Shown: positions 34,558-47,280 of the stretch, piece after piece | How the letters are laid out: every line of letters begins with the position of its first letter | Position numbering within the stretch: position 1 is the stretch's first letter | Source of the DNA: Gnetum montanum | Lineage: Eukaryota > Streptophyta > Gnetopsida > Gnetales > Gnetaceae | NCBI GenBank assembly: GCA_015680685.1 | Contig: MNCI01035075.1 | Span: forward strand, 47,377-111,376 | Length of the DNA: 64,000 bases | Direction: 5' to 3' | Notes under the pieces: model-generated | The model's input: the letters and a program-made list of their open reading frames with translations, nothing else | Told to the model about the DNA's origin: nothing | The model's database searches: none | Position numbers and translations under genes: made by a program

Positions 34558-34826
34558 AAAAATCACTAACAGTAATGCCAAAAGTCCAATTTCTCTAACC
34601 CATGGGGCCATAACTATTATTATAAGCCACATATAATGAAAAAGGACACAAGTTATGATGGGTCATGGTGGAGATAGATACTTTTTGGGGATTTTTCTTG
34701 AAAATTTTCCTAACCTTGCAATCATATGCATTATGAGCTCAATGAACTAAGGTTATGAGTAGGGTATAAATTGATTAATGATAACAAACATAACTTTGGT
34801 AACACTTGGCTTTTCCTTGATTGCAG
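34558..34826 (+). other. End of spacer and splice acceptor before ORF2 in element C
   Basis: Aligns with about 23090-23353 of A. It ends with TTTTCCTTGATTGCAG directly before ATGG (34827), a good pyrimidine-rich plant 3' splice site. This suggests that ORF2 is read from a spliced RNA. Confidence 0.5.
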
Positions 34827-37530
34827 ATGGTCCCAAAAAGAGGTGCTCAGGGTGAACCCTCATAGAGAGCTACTAAGCATCCATGTGGTGGCCATGGTCA
34901 ACAAGGAGAACATGAGGAACATGCTAAATAGGAGGCCTAGTCTTTTAGTATCCATCAAGAGGCCCCTACTACCAGGTAATCGACCCAAGGTGAGGTGGTA
35001 GAAGTACTAGCTCCTGAATAGGGACAACATCTCATGTTGCCCCTAACTACCTTGTTGCCACCTTGAAGAAGTCCACATTGGCTTTGGTTATTATGGAAAT
35101 GAACTTCGGTTCGTTCATGGAATTTTCTCCAGAAGTAGTGCAGATGTAACTCAAAGTGTACCCATTATGGCCTATCTTATCCCATAGTGGTGAATGGTAC
35201 CTGGGCGAAGCCCATCAATTCTAGCATAACAAAGATGAGGGCACCACTATTAATATATGTGGGGTGATTATCTCTTACTCAGTCAAGGACATTGCTACAG
35301 CTCTTAACCTACCTAATGAAGGGGCCAAGGTTGCTCACCTATCCATCAAATCTGATCTTGAAACAAAGAAATTATGGCTAAGATGAGCATACGATAAAGA
35401 GGATAAGTCATACCATGAAATGACTTTGGAAGAGAGAACCTACTTTAATATTGGCACATACCACCTATTTCCTACAAAAGGGCTCAATCAAATGTCAACT
35501 TATGCAACTAGGGGAAGTGCCATTCTAATGGAAAAATTTGTAGTCAACCTTCCCCAATATTACTTCATAGAAATCCAATGGCGATTTGAAAAAATGAAGT
35601 TAGGAAGACCAACACTTCTATTTCCCTATCTAATCAAAAAGCTATGCAAGTGTGCTAGAATCTTGAAATATACCAATGATATCCCTAGGAAGGCTCAGTA
35701 AACCTCCTTCATAGAACTTCTAAAAATCACAACACTAAGAAAAGATTCTAGTGAAGAGTAAGAAGCTGAAAAGGAGGCAGAACCAAGAATAGAAATGAAA
35801 AAATAGCCAAAGCAACATCCACAAGTATAAGCTCTACCATGCCATTGTAAGATTATAGATCGTTGATGAGTCACTTGCAAAGGATTGCTAAAACCATCAG
35901 CTAGGGAAGTAAGGATGAGGCCAATCTCTTCTAAGTTATGGATGATTCCATACAACCCACCGTATCAGCTAACCCAACTAGGGGAGAGATCTCAATATAG
36001 TTAGGAGGAGGGGAATCTCAATGGTCATGCTAGATCTCTGGAAGCACTACATCCTTTCAAGTTACATTGGAAACTGAAGAAGGTGCCACAGTCATGGTGC
36101 TACAACATGAGGATGAAATAGACACAATAGAGGTGATCACTGATCACATCAAAGAATCATTCAATGTTCTTGTTATGCCTCCAACTGATCTAGCAGGAAC
36201 TAGAGAAGAAAAAATGCTAGTTGGGCCATTAATAACTCCTGCGGTGCATAAGGATGTGCTTGATCACTTGTTGCATATGGGTCAAGTAATCACCACTTTG
36301 TTTAACATCCCCAGTGATGTCACTACAGCACAATTAGACCTCATCACCACCAAAGGAAATTTGGTCATGGTAAAGATTAAGGCAGAACACAAAAAAGCTA
36401 AGATATAGAGACTACATGAAGAGCTAGCTACCTTGTAAGCTAAATGACAGAATCCTACTCATTTTTTCAGAGCAATTTAGGACAAAGGAGCTTACCAAGT
36501 TAGCAAAGAAGAAAGCAGCTATGGAGTGAGAGAAGGAGATAGCGATTTGGAATGCCTCTACTATAGACATGTAATCTCATGCATATAAAAAGGCACTGAC
36601 CATCATCCAAGAGGAAAATAAGTAGCTAACAGTAGAGAATTCCCAATTGACCACTATAGAAAAACAAAAGAACATCTAGGAAGAAAGCATTCACTATTTG
36701 CCAGAACAACTAGTGAGGGTTAACCAGAATATGAATAGATTAGCCTAGAAGAATAGAACCCTCTCCATGGAGGAGGTGCCCACTATTCACCAAAAGTTAG
36801 CAATCAAGATCAGTGCATGGTAGAACAAGGTCAAAAAGCATGAAAAATTAAAAGAGCACTTCTGTGACCAAGTTGGCATGTATAAGGAAATCAATGAGAA
36901 GGAAATCAAGATGGCCAAGGCCCACATTAGCTCCTTTTCATCATAGAATTCTAAATGGCAGACCATCTTGGATGGTTGGCCATGGTCCAACAAGTAGAAG
37001 TCAAAAACAGAGACTTGCAAATAGAAGATTTAAATGAATACATGGTGTTGGCTAACCTTAGATATGCTAACCTTACCATGTTAATAATAGGTTGTCCTTG
37101 AAGTGAGCTAGAGAAACAAGTGGCAACCACCTATGCATTGTATGAGAAAGAGTTTGTGGATCCAAAAGATGCTTTGCAAAAGTTGCAGGTAGCAAACTCA
37201 AAATTAGAGGTGGTTAAAGTTAGTTATCACAGATAAAAAGATGTAGCCTTGAACTTGGCTCATAGATTGACATATTACCATGAGCTTAAGGACAAAGCTA
37301 GAGCCTTCGAGGAAGAATGACGATAGTTCACGACTTGGTATGTAAAGGTAAATTAAATGTTTCTGTAGTTTCCATGTCCTTGGGATGTATCGATGCCAAC
37401 ACACATTAGCATAATAGACTGGACCGTGCATGACCCAAGGATGAAGGAAGAAAAATTGCAAGGCTTGCTCAACCATTACAAATTTTAGTGGCCTAGCGAT
37501 AAAGTAAAGTAGCTGATGGAAGAGCCACCA
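34827..37530 (+). pseudogene. ORF2 of element C: accessory coiled-coil protein
   Basis: ATG at 34827 (MVPKRGAQGEPS). The N-terminal domain (about 35040-35700) has GEWYLGEAHQF, INICGVIISYSVKDIATALN and MTLEERTYFNIGTYHLFP, then STYATRGSAILMEKF; this part is open for 93 codons (35420-35701). The middle part is open at 36067-36408 (ATVMVLQHEDEIDTIEVITD; GQVITTLFNIPSDVTTAQ). Coiled-coil segments follow to about 37320, including SELEKQVATTYALYEKEFVD with CAA where B and H have TAG. C-terminal PCPWDVSMPTHIS (about 37375-37410). It is the least damaged ORF2 here. Function unknown; the N-terminal part may be PF20167-like. Confidence 0.72.
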
Positions 37531-37744
37531 CCTTTGGGCACTACACGAGCTTCCCAATCTTGTTTTTGTTTGTTTGTAATAATGTGTTCGATTTTTGTAC
37601 TACACCAATGTAGCATGCAAAGAGTTAATTATTTTGTCCATTATTTGAGTTAGTCAATTAGCCCATACCTACCAATATTTTGTAAAGAACTTGTTCCTCA
37701 TTTTGTTTAACTTGAGAATGAGTTTTCATTCAATCATGGAGGTA

Positions 37745-38623
37745 TGATGAGTCATCCTTCTGTGGCCCCAACCTTTGATACATGATGTTGGAGCTTCGAC
37801 ATTGCATACCCAACATCAGGGCTAATAAGCAATGTCAGATACCCAATGTCACCTCATTTGAATCTCACCTATAAATATGATGCTGAGGTGCTCAAATAGA
37901 AGAAGTAGTAAGTAGTTGAGAGTCAATATATAGTTCTAACTTTAATTTTCTTCTTTCAAAGTCTGTTATTCCGAGTGTATGCCCGTAGTGTGATGTTTAT
38001 AATTGTATGGCACCTTTGTTTGAGTGTGACGTACTTGGACACATTACATGACTAGCAATAAAGATCAAGATTACTTCCATCATTGCAGCATCCACTTAGA
38101 TTATTGTTTTTTTAATTAATTAATGCTTTCTTTAGTTAAACATTTCCATTTATTTTTATTTACTATTCCTATTATTAAGTGGAATGTGTACGCCTTAATC
38201 ACAAGCGTTTAAGTGTAAATACTTGGTAATCCAAAGGTGTATCGTTTGGCACAACTAGTGACATACACTTGGCAATCCTAGAAGTAGCTTCATGAATTCC
38301 AAGACATGTTTGGATGATTAAGTGTGGATACTCATCACCATATGCTAGTTTAGATCTTATTTTCCATTATTCATTAGTTTAATTAATTTATCTCTTTTTC
38401 ATCATAAGGAGTAGCATAGAAATTAGATAACACCATACACTTCACTTCGGACTAAACCATATGTGACAAAGCTACCACTAGTCCAAGTGGGAAGACAACA
38501 AACTACAATCAGAGCATAACAATCTAGATGCCACAACTAGTTCCATCCACAAAATTTGACCGGATTGCATGTGAACACTTGTGATTTGTATGGTTGAGAA
38601 TAGGGGTACCTCACTACTCATCA
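37745..38623 (+). repeat. 3' LTR of element C
   Basis: Preceded by the polypurine-type tract ATCATGGAGGTA. Starts TGATGAGTCATCC. TATAAATA at 37870-37877, AATAAA at 38057-38062, ends CTCATCA. U3 holds several CAATGTC/GACATTG inverted units. Confidence 0.9.
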
Positions 38624-38628
38624 AAAGG

Positions 38629-39934
38629 TTTTTTTTTTAGTGTCATGTTGCATAACATGATTGGAAATGGACATTTAGAATTTTGTTACATCTTTCAACC
38701 AAGCATCAATGACATCATTCTTAGTGATCAACCTACTTTATCTACTTCCTTTATTTTCATTTTGAAGTGTATTTGATCACTTATTCTCTATTTTATTTAG
38801 AAGCTTTAGCGTGCAGTTATGTTTTAGCAACAAGAGCATAACTATGACATTTCTTTAGGAGTTAAATATCATAATTTCAAAGATGTTTCTAATATTTCTT
38901 CTTTAGATTTAAATTTTCTCTGATAGATTTGATTTCTTTCTCTTTGATTTTTCTTTAGCAAATTTGATCTCTCTAAAATTCCCTAATGAGAAATTCTAAA
39001 TTACTTTCAAATTCTTTAATCAATACCAAAATTTTTGCATCTTATATTAATGAAAAAATTTCAATTAATTCTCATAATAAAAATGTACAAATTTGTAGGT
39101 CAAAATTTATGACATATTTTTCTAGCTATGATGATGTAACTAAGACACCTGATTTTATTCTCTTTGATGATATATATATATGAGTCATTGGTTGGTAGAT
39201 GATCTTACATCACAATATATGTTCATTCAAATTTTGTGTTTCCTACCCCATAATCAAAGTTTTTATTTGCAATTAAATGATGTAATGCAAAACATGACAT
39301 TCAAGTCATTNTGATATTCATAGAAATTTGTTTTTATTGAAACTAATCTTCTTAGTCATTAAAATGAATTAGTATTGCAAGTAGATAAAAAGAGTTATAT
39401 TCAACCAATTACATATTATAATCTTCTCAATTCTTGTAATTTTTATCATTGTGAAGGACATTTGTTTAATGTTTGTCTTTTTCTCCTCAAGAAACAAGAT
39501 GCTAAGGAAAAAAAATCATTTGAAGCTAAATTAAACAATTAATTAAAATAATATCAATGATAAGAATGATCAAATGATAATAAAGAAATCAAAGAGGATA
39601 AAAGCTTCTTTGAATAGTTTTACTTTTAGTATAGAAAGTATTAATCAATATGGACAAATAGTACATAAGAAAAATACTTCCTTATGAAAGAAGATTATTG
39701 TCTTTCCAAAGATGAAATCTTTTGTTAACAAGTAGGATTTAGAATAACTTGAAGAGACTCAACATAAGATCTAACATGATGGACATTATATGTGAACATT
39801 TACTTTTGTACCTTCCTCTCCTATTAAAGTTGGTACTTCATCAAAGCTTTTCATTACTACTTCAAATCCTTTTGTTAGTTTATGAATGAGCATAGATATT
39901 GAAAATGATTGATAAAGTGTGATTTTGACTAGGT
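38629..39934 (+). other. Unassigned degenerate sequence, possibly part of another retroelement
   Basis: AT-rich with short open stretches (65 codons at 38986-39183). About 39420-39480 reads CNFYHCEGHLFNVC, which fits a CCHC zinc knuckle (CX2CX4HX4C) with the second Cys changed to Tyr. The sequence was contiguous with 29663 before C inserted. A single N lies at 39311. I cannot name the family. Confidence 0.4.
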
Positions 39935-40796
39935 ATGATAGCAGGCATTCAATTTCGAAGCTATGATATTAGATCCTTGATATCGGGGCACAAGCTACGA
40001 TGTTGGATATCTTATATTATAGACATGTGCAAGCCTATAAATATGACACTGAGGCATATGGTTTGAACAATTTTCAATCCAACCTTAGGTAGACTCTTGC
40101 AGTTTATTTTCATAGTTTTAGCAATAGAGAGTGAATGTCTATATTATGATGTTGAGAAGTTGTCCAGAGTCTTTGTTCGAGCGAAGTATACTTGGGCATA
40201 GTTCATGATGGAAATAAAGATCGTGATTGTTTTCCATCATTGAAACATCCACTTAGCTTTATTATTTTACTTAGCATAATTTTTACTATTTTCCTAGTTT
40301 AATCAGTTACATTTCTAAGTACTTTACTTTTCTTTTTTATAGTAAAGCAAAATGAGTATGACTAGTTTCGAGCATTTCAGTGTAATCGTTTGGTTACCCA
40401 ATAGTGGCTTCACTTGATTCGCTCAGTAGTGAACTCACTTGATAATCTTAGTAATGGTTACATGAGCCTAATATGTGTATGGAAAGCTAGGAAAGGATGC
40501 TCATCGTTCTAGGATAGATAATATTATTTTACCATTTTCCTTAGACTATAGAATCATTTTCTCACTTTACAATCAAACCTAGAAGTTATGGCCTACCAAC
40601 ATTAATATATCATATACCTCACTGAGAGCTAAACCATATGCATAGATTATACTAGCTCCATGTGAGAAGACAATGATCTTGAACTTTAACCAATTACCAG
40701 CATATTCACATTGCCTTGTCCACAGAATTTCATTGGGCTATGTGTGAACACTCGTATCTCATATGGTTGGATGTTGGACTACTCCACTGCTCATCA
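39935..40796 (+). repeat. 5' LTR of element F
   Basis: Probable start TGATAGCAGGC (39935; the start is uncertain), end CTCATCA-type at 40796. U3 has GATATTAG, GATATCGGGG and GATGTTGGATATC. TATAAATA at 40036-40043, AATAAA at 40213-40218. Confidence 0.78.
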
Positions 40797-40797
40797 T

Positions 40798-40815
40798 TGG
40801 TGCCATTACTAGGTA
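40798..40815 (+). promoter_or_regulatory. Primer-binding site of element F (tRNA-Asp)
   Basis: TGGTGCCATTACTAGGTA; six differences from the tRNA-Asp complement, five of them deamination-type transitions. Confidence 0.75.
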
Positions 40816-40931
40816 CAAGTCAACATATGCTTAGTAATTGATTTCATAAAGTTCATTGTACCTTGAACACCAAGTCAAATCTTATAATTCTAAGACAAAG
40901 CAAACTTAACATAAACATTTAAAGATACAAC

Positions 40932-43480
40932 ATGGCTTCCAACAAAAATACCACATCATCTATCAAGGAACTATAAAGAAGTAGTGACAAAATCGAAGAA
41001 GAAGAAGACTAGAGTATGCCAATGTAGACAAGGATTTCATATGCTCATCATGATTCTTACTATCCCAATTTCACATTCATCTTTCATCAAGATGGCTATT
41101 CAAGGTGGAGAGATCTTCAAGGAAACATTGTTCTACCACCAAGATGTTCAATACCCCTCATGCTCCAAAATGCTCTTAAGGGAATGAAATTAAGTGAAGC
41201 ACTAGAAGGGTATCATGAAACTAAATACATAACCTAACCATATAAATCTACTGAGTAGTTAAGAAAGGACCATGTCATGGAGGAAATGCATGAATAAGAT
41301 AAATGAAAGATAGTTATTTCTACTGTTATCTTGGAGGAGCTTGACGGAGATACATTCATTAATAAACAACTCCACCATAATCATGAGTTTTAGTCCCAAA
41401 CGCATATCGTTCAATTAGATGAACCTATCAAGAATAAACCATACTCCAAATTAGTAGAGATGCTTTGACAAGGGGCAAAATACTCGAGGCATAGATGAGA
41501 CTCAAGCCCAAGAGTTCTTGCTAGATCTCATAAAGACAAACATCAAGGTCATCATAGGAGGACAAGCTAACATCATTCTCCTACTACCTCACTCACATGC
41601 TCGCAATCATCAGAAGACTTTGACAAAAGAAGGTGAAAGTACAAGGATCATGACAGGGAAGAAAGAAGAACTCATGACCACTATAATCATCATGATCGTT
41701 ATGTAGGACATTTTGATTTGGAAGATGAAGAGTATGGACAACGTAGATGAAGGGATCATAGAAATTATGAAAGGGATGCCAATAGAAGAGGGTATTGCTA
41801 CAACAAAGCACACGAACTCAATTGAGATGATGAACCCTAATGAAAACTTGTAATATGATTAACATCTAGGGAGCTATTCACATCCCAACCAAGCATGTGA
41901 GGGATAGCTGAATTAAATAGCTTGACATGAACAACATGCTAAGATTTGAAGGTGGCTACAATGCTGATCCAAAACATTAGCTTCAAGATTTCCATGATGC
42001 CTATGCCCTATAAAATATGAAAAGTAATTGGAAAAAGTTAAAGTTGTTTTCCAAAACACTTGTAAAGGAGGCAAAGAGCTGGTATAGGTCACTAGAACCT
42101 AAATTAGTCAGATGCTAGAATACCATGCTTGAACTCTTTAATGATAAATATCAAACTTATTCACGAGTGTTCAACTTTAGAAAATAGATCCAGGGATGGA
42201 AGCAAGGGACTTATGAGACCCTTGATGTAGCAATGGGTAGATACTATTCACTATTACATCGATGCCCAAGCCATGGATTTTCATGAAGGAAACAGCTTAG
42301 GCATATTATAGATGGATTACAAAGCAAAACTAGAGAAACTCTTGGGGTTTATGCCCAAGGCAGATTATCAAAGTTAATTTCCCATCACATTTAGAGATTA
42401 ATTGAACAAGTTGTAAATGAGAAAGGAGAACTTAAGAAGAGAGAGTTAGCTAAAGAGAATAACTGAGATCCATCGATTAGGAAGAAACATGTGCAGCTAT
42501 GTGACAAGCAAGAGGATGAAACCTTGAAAAACATCATCTAGAAAAAGACTCTACCTATTCAAGAATCAATCAATAATATATCAACTAAGGTAGAGAAATT
42601 CTGGGATTCAATGAATGAGAAGTTTTCTATAGTCATAAAGATTGTGGAAGAAAACATTAAACAAGTAATTAACAAGGGCAAGGAAAGGAAGAAGAAAATA
42701 GCTAATGGATGAGAAATTTATAAGCACAAAGGAAAAGTTGCTACTATTGAAGGGTACACTAAATCTAGTTCAAAGGAAGAGGAACGATGTAATGTATGCT
42801 AGTATGAACATCCTAAGGAATGTTGTCCTATTATGATCCACTTGCAAGAATTTGGGATATATGACTCAATCCAAGGTTTTTCAAAAAGTAGATTTCCATA
42901 AGAGTACATTATCCTTAAGGTAATATTAGGCAAACCTTTTGGCTGATATATTACCCAAGTGGAGCCTACCCTCAACCATAGGAGCAACATCAATAGTAGT
43001 GGCAAAAACTGTAGACATGGGTAATGCCACCACTAATACAACAATATCCATACAGGAAACTAGACCCTTATAGATATTACATTCAGTGTTCAATATTTTC
43101 AACAAATACATCTATTCAAAATTCTTCTCCTTATTATCCACTAGAATACTATAGGCTTACTACTCCAACAATGGATCAAAGTCCTAATGCACATTCACCA
43201 ATAGCTAGCCAATCAAATTCCCCTTCTAATCCTTTGCCACTAGGGCCACTGCCTATTATGCAAGGGGAATTATTATCACAACCACAACAAAGGAGAGCTA
43301 CAAGGGTAGTGAAAATACAAGTAGAGGATCCTACCAATAACACTAAGAGCTAGAAAAGAAATGTCCTTTCTTTAGGACAAGTCTAGAAAAGGTTGGTAGA
43401 GTTAGGACTTTATCAAGACAAATTTCTCCTACATCAGATCTACCTACCAACAACAAGATTCCAATGTTGTTCAACAAAAA
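40932..43480 (+). pseudogene. gag: gag of element F
   Basis: ATG at 40932 begins MASNKNTTSS. The N-terminal domain reads YYPNFTFIFHQDG and RWRDLQGNIVLPP (about 41045-41140), as in B, D and G. A TAG precedes it at the codon that is also TAG in B and D. The core is recognisable at LDMNNMLRFEGG and WYRSLEPKLV (about 41920-42110). The zinc knuckle (about 42786-42833) reads CNVC, stop, YEHPKECC: all four ligands are kept with CX2CX3HX4C spacing but TAG falls inside it. A Tyr/Ser/Pro-rich tail has an open stretch at 43024-43353. Confidence 0.78.
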
Positions 43481-43484
43481 CATG

Positions 43485-44419
43485 TAGACTAGCATGCTCA
43501 CTAAAATAGTCACCGAATGGATTAGGATAGTGTCACTTCCTAAGAAGAGAATTCATCTAGGAGTTCCTTTGATCTATTTACAAATAGCTAGAAATTTGTC
43601 ATACAAAGCTCTACTAGACTCAATTTTTGGGGTAAATTTGATCTCTTATGAAACATATCAAGCATGGAACCTACCATCATTGAAAGAGTGCAACATTAGG
43701 TTGGAGCTTGCAAATCGGTCTATCGCCATTCCTTTGGAATAGATAAATGATGTAGTAAATACTATCAATGGGTGGTATTATCCAATAGAATTTTTGGTAA
43801 TCAATGTGAAAGAGGTTGATAAGGAATTTCCAATTATCATGGGGAGAGCATGTCTTAGCACAATCAATGCTAAGCTGAGTATGATGGATCTATAAGTTAA
43901 GTCTCTAAGGAAGAAATGCATGGAGCCATACACACGTAGCAAATTCCATGCATTACTGCTAAAAGAAAAGGATGTAATCATGGACCAACTTTTTAGAATG
44001 TCAACACAATCACCATACTAGTCCACAATAATAGTGAGAAACAAATGTGTGCAAAAGAAAGAGTAGGAGCCACTAAACCAAAAGACATCTTGTGGTCACT
44101 AACTAAAAACCTTCAACCATCCAAAATATGCATGGAACAATATGACTCATTTATTAATTCCCACTCTAAGAAAATAACTCTAACTAAGGACCTAAAAATG
44201 AAATTAATAAATCATGATCATACACCAATAGGAAAAGAAACTAAGGACTTAGTTGATCAAAACTCAACTACCATCAAGATCATATGGGATAATAACAAAC
44301 AAGTTAAATCAATAAAGATGGTAAGTGAATTACCTAAATTTTATGATCTAGGAGACCTAGCAAGCATTTTCCAAATACTTGCTCATGAGTTTAATCATGG
44401 GGGAGACACTTTACCTTAA
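43485..44419 (+). pseudogene. Protease region and polyprotein tail of element F
   Basis: Retropepsin-like domain: ALLDSIFGVNLISYETYQAW (about 43610) keeps the catalytic Asp, and PIIMGRACLSTINAKLS is at about 43830-43880. Then comes the linker CAKERVGATKPKDILWSL (about 44048), which in I leads into RT. Here it runs instead, in one 124-codon open frame (44045-44419), into LAHEFNHGGDTLP and a stop. About 2.5 kb of RT-RNase H-integrase is thus missing without loss of the tail. Confidence 0.72.
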
Positions 44420-45400
44420 TTCTAAAATTAATAAGTGCTTTTCCAATTTTTTGTTTTACATTTCTTTTTACTTTTCCTATCTCTTGATATAATTTTTCCT
44501 ATTCTTTGATATCTTTCACATACTTTGACATCTTCTTCTTCTTTCACATTTTTCATTTCTTAAAATTTTGATATTCTTCAATTCTTTAACATTTTTCATT
44601 CTTTGATATCTTTTTTTCTGTATACCTTTTTCATACTTTATTTTTATTTTCTTTGTACATAATTTTTGATTTTTAATAAAACATACCAAAACTAAAGGCA
44701 AGATGTAGTCCAATAAGATGAAGATTTCTCTATGTTATCAAGTCATAAGGGACTAATTATTTGAATAGTGAGCCCATAACATCCATTCCATTAATAAGAG
44801 GTTCTTACCATGGTCATAATGATATTCGTTTCCATCATACAACTAAGAATAAGCCTATGATCATTATGCCTAGATTGAAAAGTAAAGAACTAAGTCGGAA
44901 TGTAAAGGGTGTGACATCAAGGGGATTTGTGGATTCTCTTGGATTACTATTGTAAGTTCGATCATGTTGCTAAGGTTACTAACTAGGGATGCCTACAACT
45001 GCATATGAATCTCCTCAACTATGAACTCTAAGAACAGTCCAAAGTTTAGTTTCTAGAGAACTATGCTATGAACTTTCTTGTTGTGGACCTTCTCCAAGAA
45101 AGCCTTTATGAGTATAACCTTAAGCCTTGGCCTCAATCTACATACCTCACCTTACCTAAGTAGACCCAATTCTGTAGTGGAAATCTATCAAACAAATTTC
45201 ACCTTGGGCTCATCCCTTAGTAATTATATTGTGTGTATTATCTTAGTTATTTGTTTTACTTTTTTTTATTATTGTTGCTATGATCAACATCCTCTAGGGT
45301 GCTTTTCCCTTAGCTATGATGGTCCATCCACCTGAGAACTTTTCTTTGGCATCATTTGTAATCACATAGACAATCATTGATTAGCCTTGGTACCATGAGT
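44420..45400 (+). other. Conserved spacer of element F
   Basis: T-rich start (44440-44680), then blocks matching the spacers of A and C (CCATTAATAAGAGGTTCTTA at about 44789, CTCTATGTTATCAAGTCATAAG at 44731). Beyond about 45000 the match is lost. The edge with the next unit is not visible. Confidence 0.5.
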
Positions 45401-47280
45401 ACAAGTTTTGATACCCTTCGAACATCCATTAGCTAGCTTAATTTTGAAAAAAAAAATATTTCTATTGCTTATAAGTAATCACAATCTTATTATCTTGAGG
45501 TCCTAAGGTAGCTAAGCATTGTTAATTTAATTAATTTTTATTATTTATTTAAGTTTAACTACTTTATATATTCAACTATGGGGTATTGAAGATTTCCAAA
45601 AATCCTAATGTAGATGCTTCTACGACATTGAGATTGACTTTGAAAGCTCATGAAATCAAAAATGGATGAAATTGGATGTATAGAAATTAAGGTATTACAT
45701 GTAGAACGCTTTAGGCACAACAAAATGTAAAAACTCCCCATGCATTTAAAGGTCAATGATAAAAATTTGGCTAACAGTCATGGATATATCTAGTTTTTTA
45801 TACTATGTTGATGAGAATGCATCAATGAAGATGTGTCAGTATAGCACAAATTTAAAATTTTCTTTTGAATTTCTAGCCTATTTTTATGAATTTCAAAGTG
45901 ATTTGAAAGGTTGAATGATAGTTAGAAAGAGGTTCTAGACATGAGGACATCATTTATGATGTCCAATTAGAGGTTCATATGTATTTAAAAGCTTTCATAA
46001 CATAACTAGAGGTTTGACACTTAATGTTCATGAAAAGATGAAATGAAAAATGGGGAATGTATTCAACTTGAAACTACAACTTAATGATTTGGACATGTGA
46101 AGGTGGTGTATAGACTAGATGTCCAAAAGTTATGTAAGTGGATCCTCCCCAAAGCAAGCTCATATTCTAATGCCCATATATAACCATTCCATAAGGTGTC
46201 TATAGGAACACTAAAAATTGAATATCAATCTAATATACACGTTACACCTAGACAATAATTATCTTCAAAATCTTGTGCTATTCTAAACAAAATCATAGTC
46301 AAGCAAGTGCATGTAGTAGTGAGATGAATATTGGAATAAGAAGGGAAAATAGAAAAAAATGTGAGATTATTTACCATGTTTGCAATAGGTCCTTACATTG
46401 AATGTAATTAAAATGAACATCATACCTCTCCATCTAGGTTTTTAAATAAGTTCATACCTTTTTCGATAACATTGCATTATGTCATCCTAAACGTACAACC
46501 ATAGGACCATTACAACCATATGAAAACATCACTATTCAATAAAAGAGAATAAAGAAGTATTTCTATAGCCATATGAAAGCTCTATAGGCAATGCTAATCC
46601 TAGTAGAGAAGTAGCTTCAAGCATGGGTAACATGTCTTTCTAGTCACATAATGAGACTAGTCAAAGAGACCTTTGGAATTCCTAGAAGTAGCCTACCTTA
46701 GGCATAGGTAACATGTATTTCTAGTGGTAGTCTAGAAATCAACTTTTTTTTAATTAATTGGTAACTTATGCTTTCCTCATTAGAGAATTTTCTTTAGGCA
46801 TGGGTAAAATGTCTTTCTAATGACATGAAAAGACAACACTTATTTAAGAACGTGCTTTCATCATAGAGTAAATCATGAGTAATGATATAAACACATGGAG
46901 TAGTAAGACCCATAAAGGAAGTGCAAAGAATCTGCAAACTTCCTTGATGCCACATCCTTTTCCATTTTCTTTTGGTTCTTCTTCCTTTCCTCAAGGCCTA
47001 AATATCATGAGTAAATTTTAGTTTTAATTTGAGAAGAATCATGTTGCTTTCATAGTGAAGACCTCTCATTTATAAAAATTAGAGGGATGATTAGTGTGAC
47101 CTCACTACTTTAAATAACTACTTTTCCAATCATCTTAATAGCATAGGACATTATCCAAACAAAAAAGTTGGCTTGTACATAAATGATAATCCTTATTAAT
47201 CCTAATGAGAAAATTAAAATTAAATTAAAAGCTTGGAAGAAAATGACTCAAAAAAAGAAAAATATAAAATATAAAAAAAA
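45401..47280 (-). other. Unassigned sequence passing into the spacer of element G (minus)
   Basis: 45401-46100 shows nothing I recognise. From about 46134 the minus strand has spacer blocks seen in other elements: a GGGGAGGATCCACTT block (46134-46150) and three copies of the AGAAAGACATGTTACCCATG-type motif (46621-46643, 46701-46725, 46797-46820). It is therefore read as the post-pol spacer of G. Confidence 0.5.

Larger units (their letters stand above)
29669..38623 (+). mobile_element. Element C: pol-less Athila-like retrotransposon, best preserved of its type
   Basis: LTRs 29669-30485 and 37745-38623; flanks AAAGG (29664-29668) and AAAGG (38624-38628) are a perfect 5-bp target duplication. 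Order: tRNA-Asp primer site, gag, polyprotein tail, spacer, sequence gap, ORF2, polypurine tract, LTR. Protease, RT, RNase H and integrase are absent, with the same junction type as A, so A and C are members of one amplified non-autonomous family. The gag core and zinc knuckle are intact in frame. Confidence 0.92.
39935..45400 (+). mobile_element. Element F: Athila-like retrotransposon, pol-deleted and 3'-truncated
   Basis: 5' LTR 39935-40796, primer site, gag with the B/D-type N-terminus, protease, then directly the linker and a HGGD tail (stop at 44417), followed by the conserved spacer. RT, RNase H and integrase are missing. No ORF2, polypurine tract or 3' LTR is found before the minus-strand sequence of G, so the 3' part is lost; the right edge given is approximate. 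F is intermediate between B (all of pol) and A/C (no protease). Confidence 0.72.

Noticed and set aside
33796-34632. Long open frames of about 240-280 codons
   Set aside because: They run through 704 N bases and have no real sequence.
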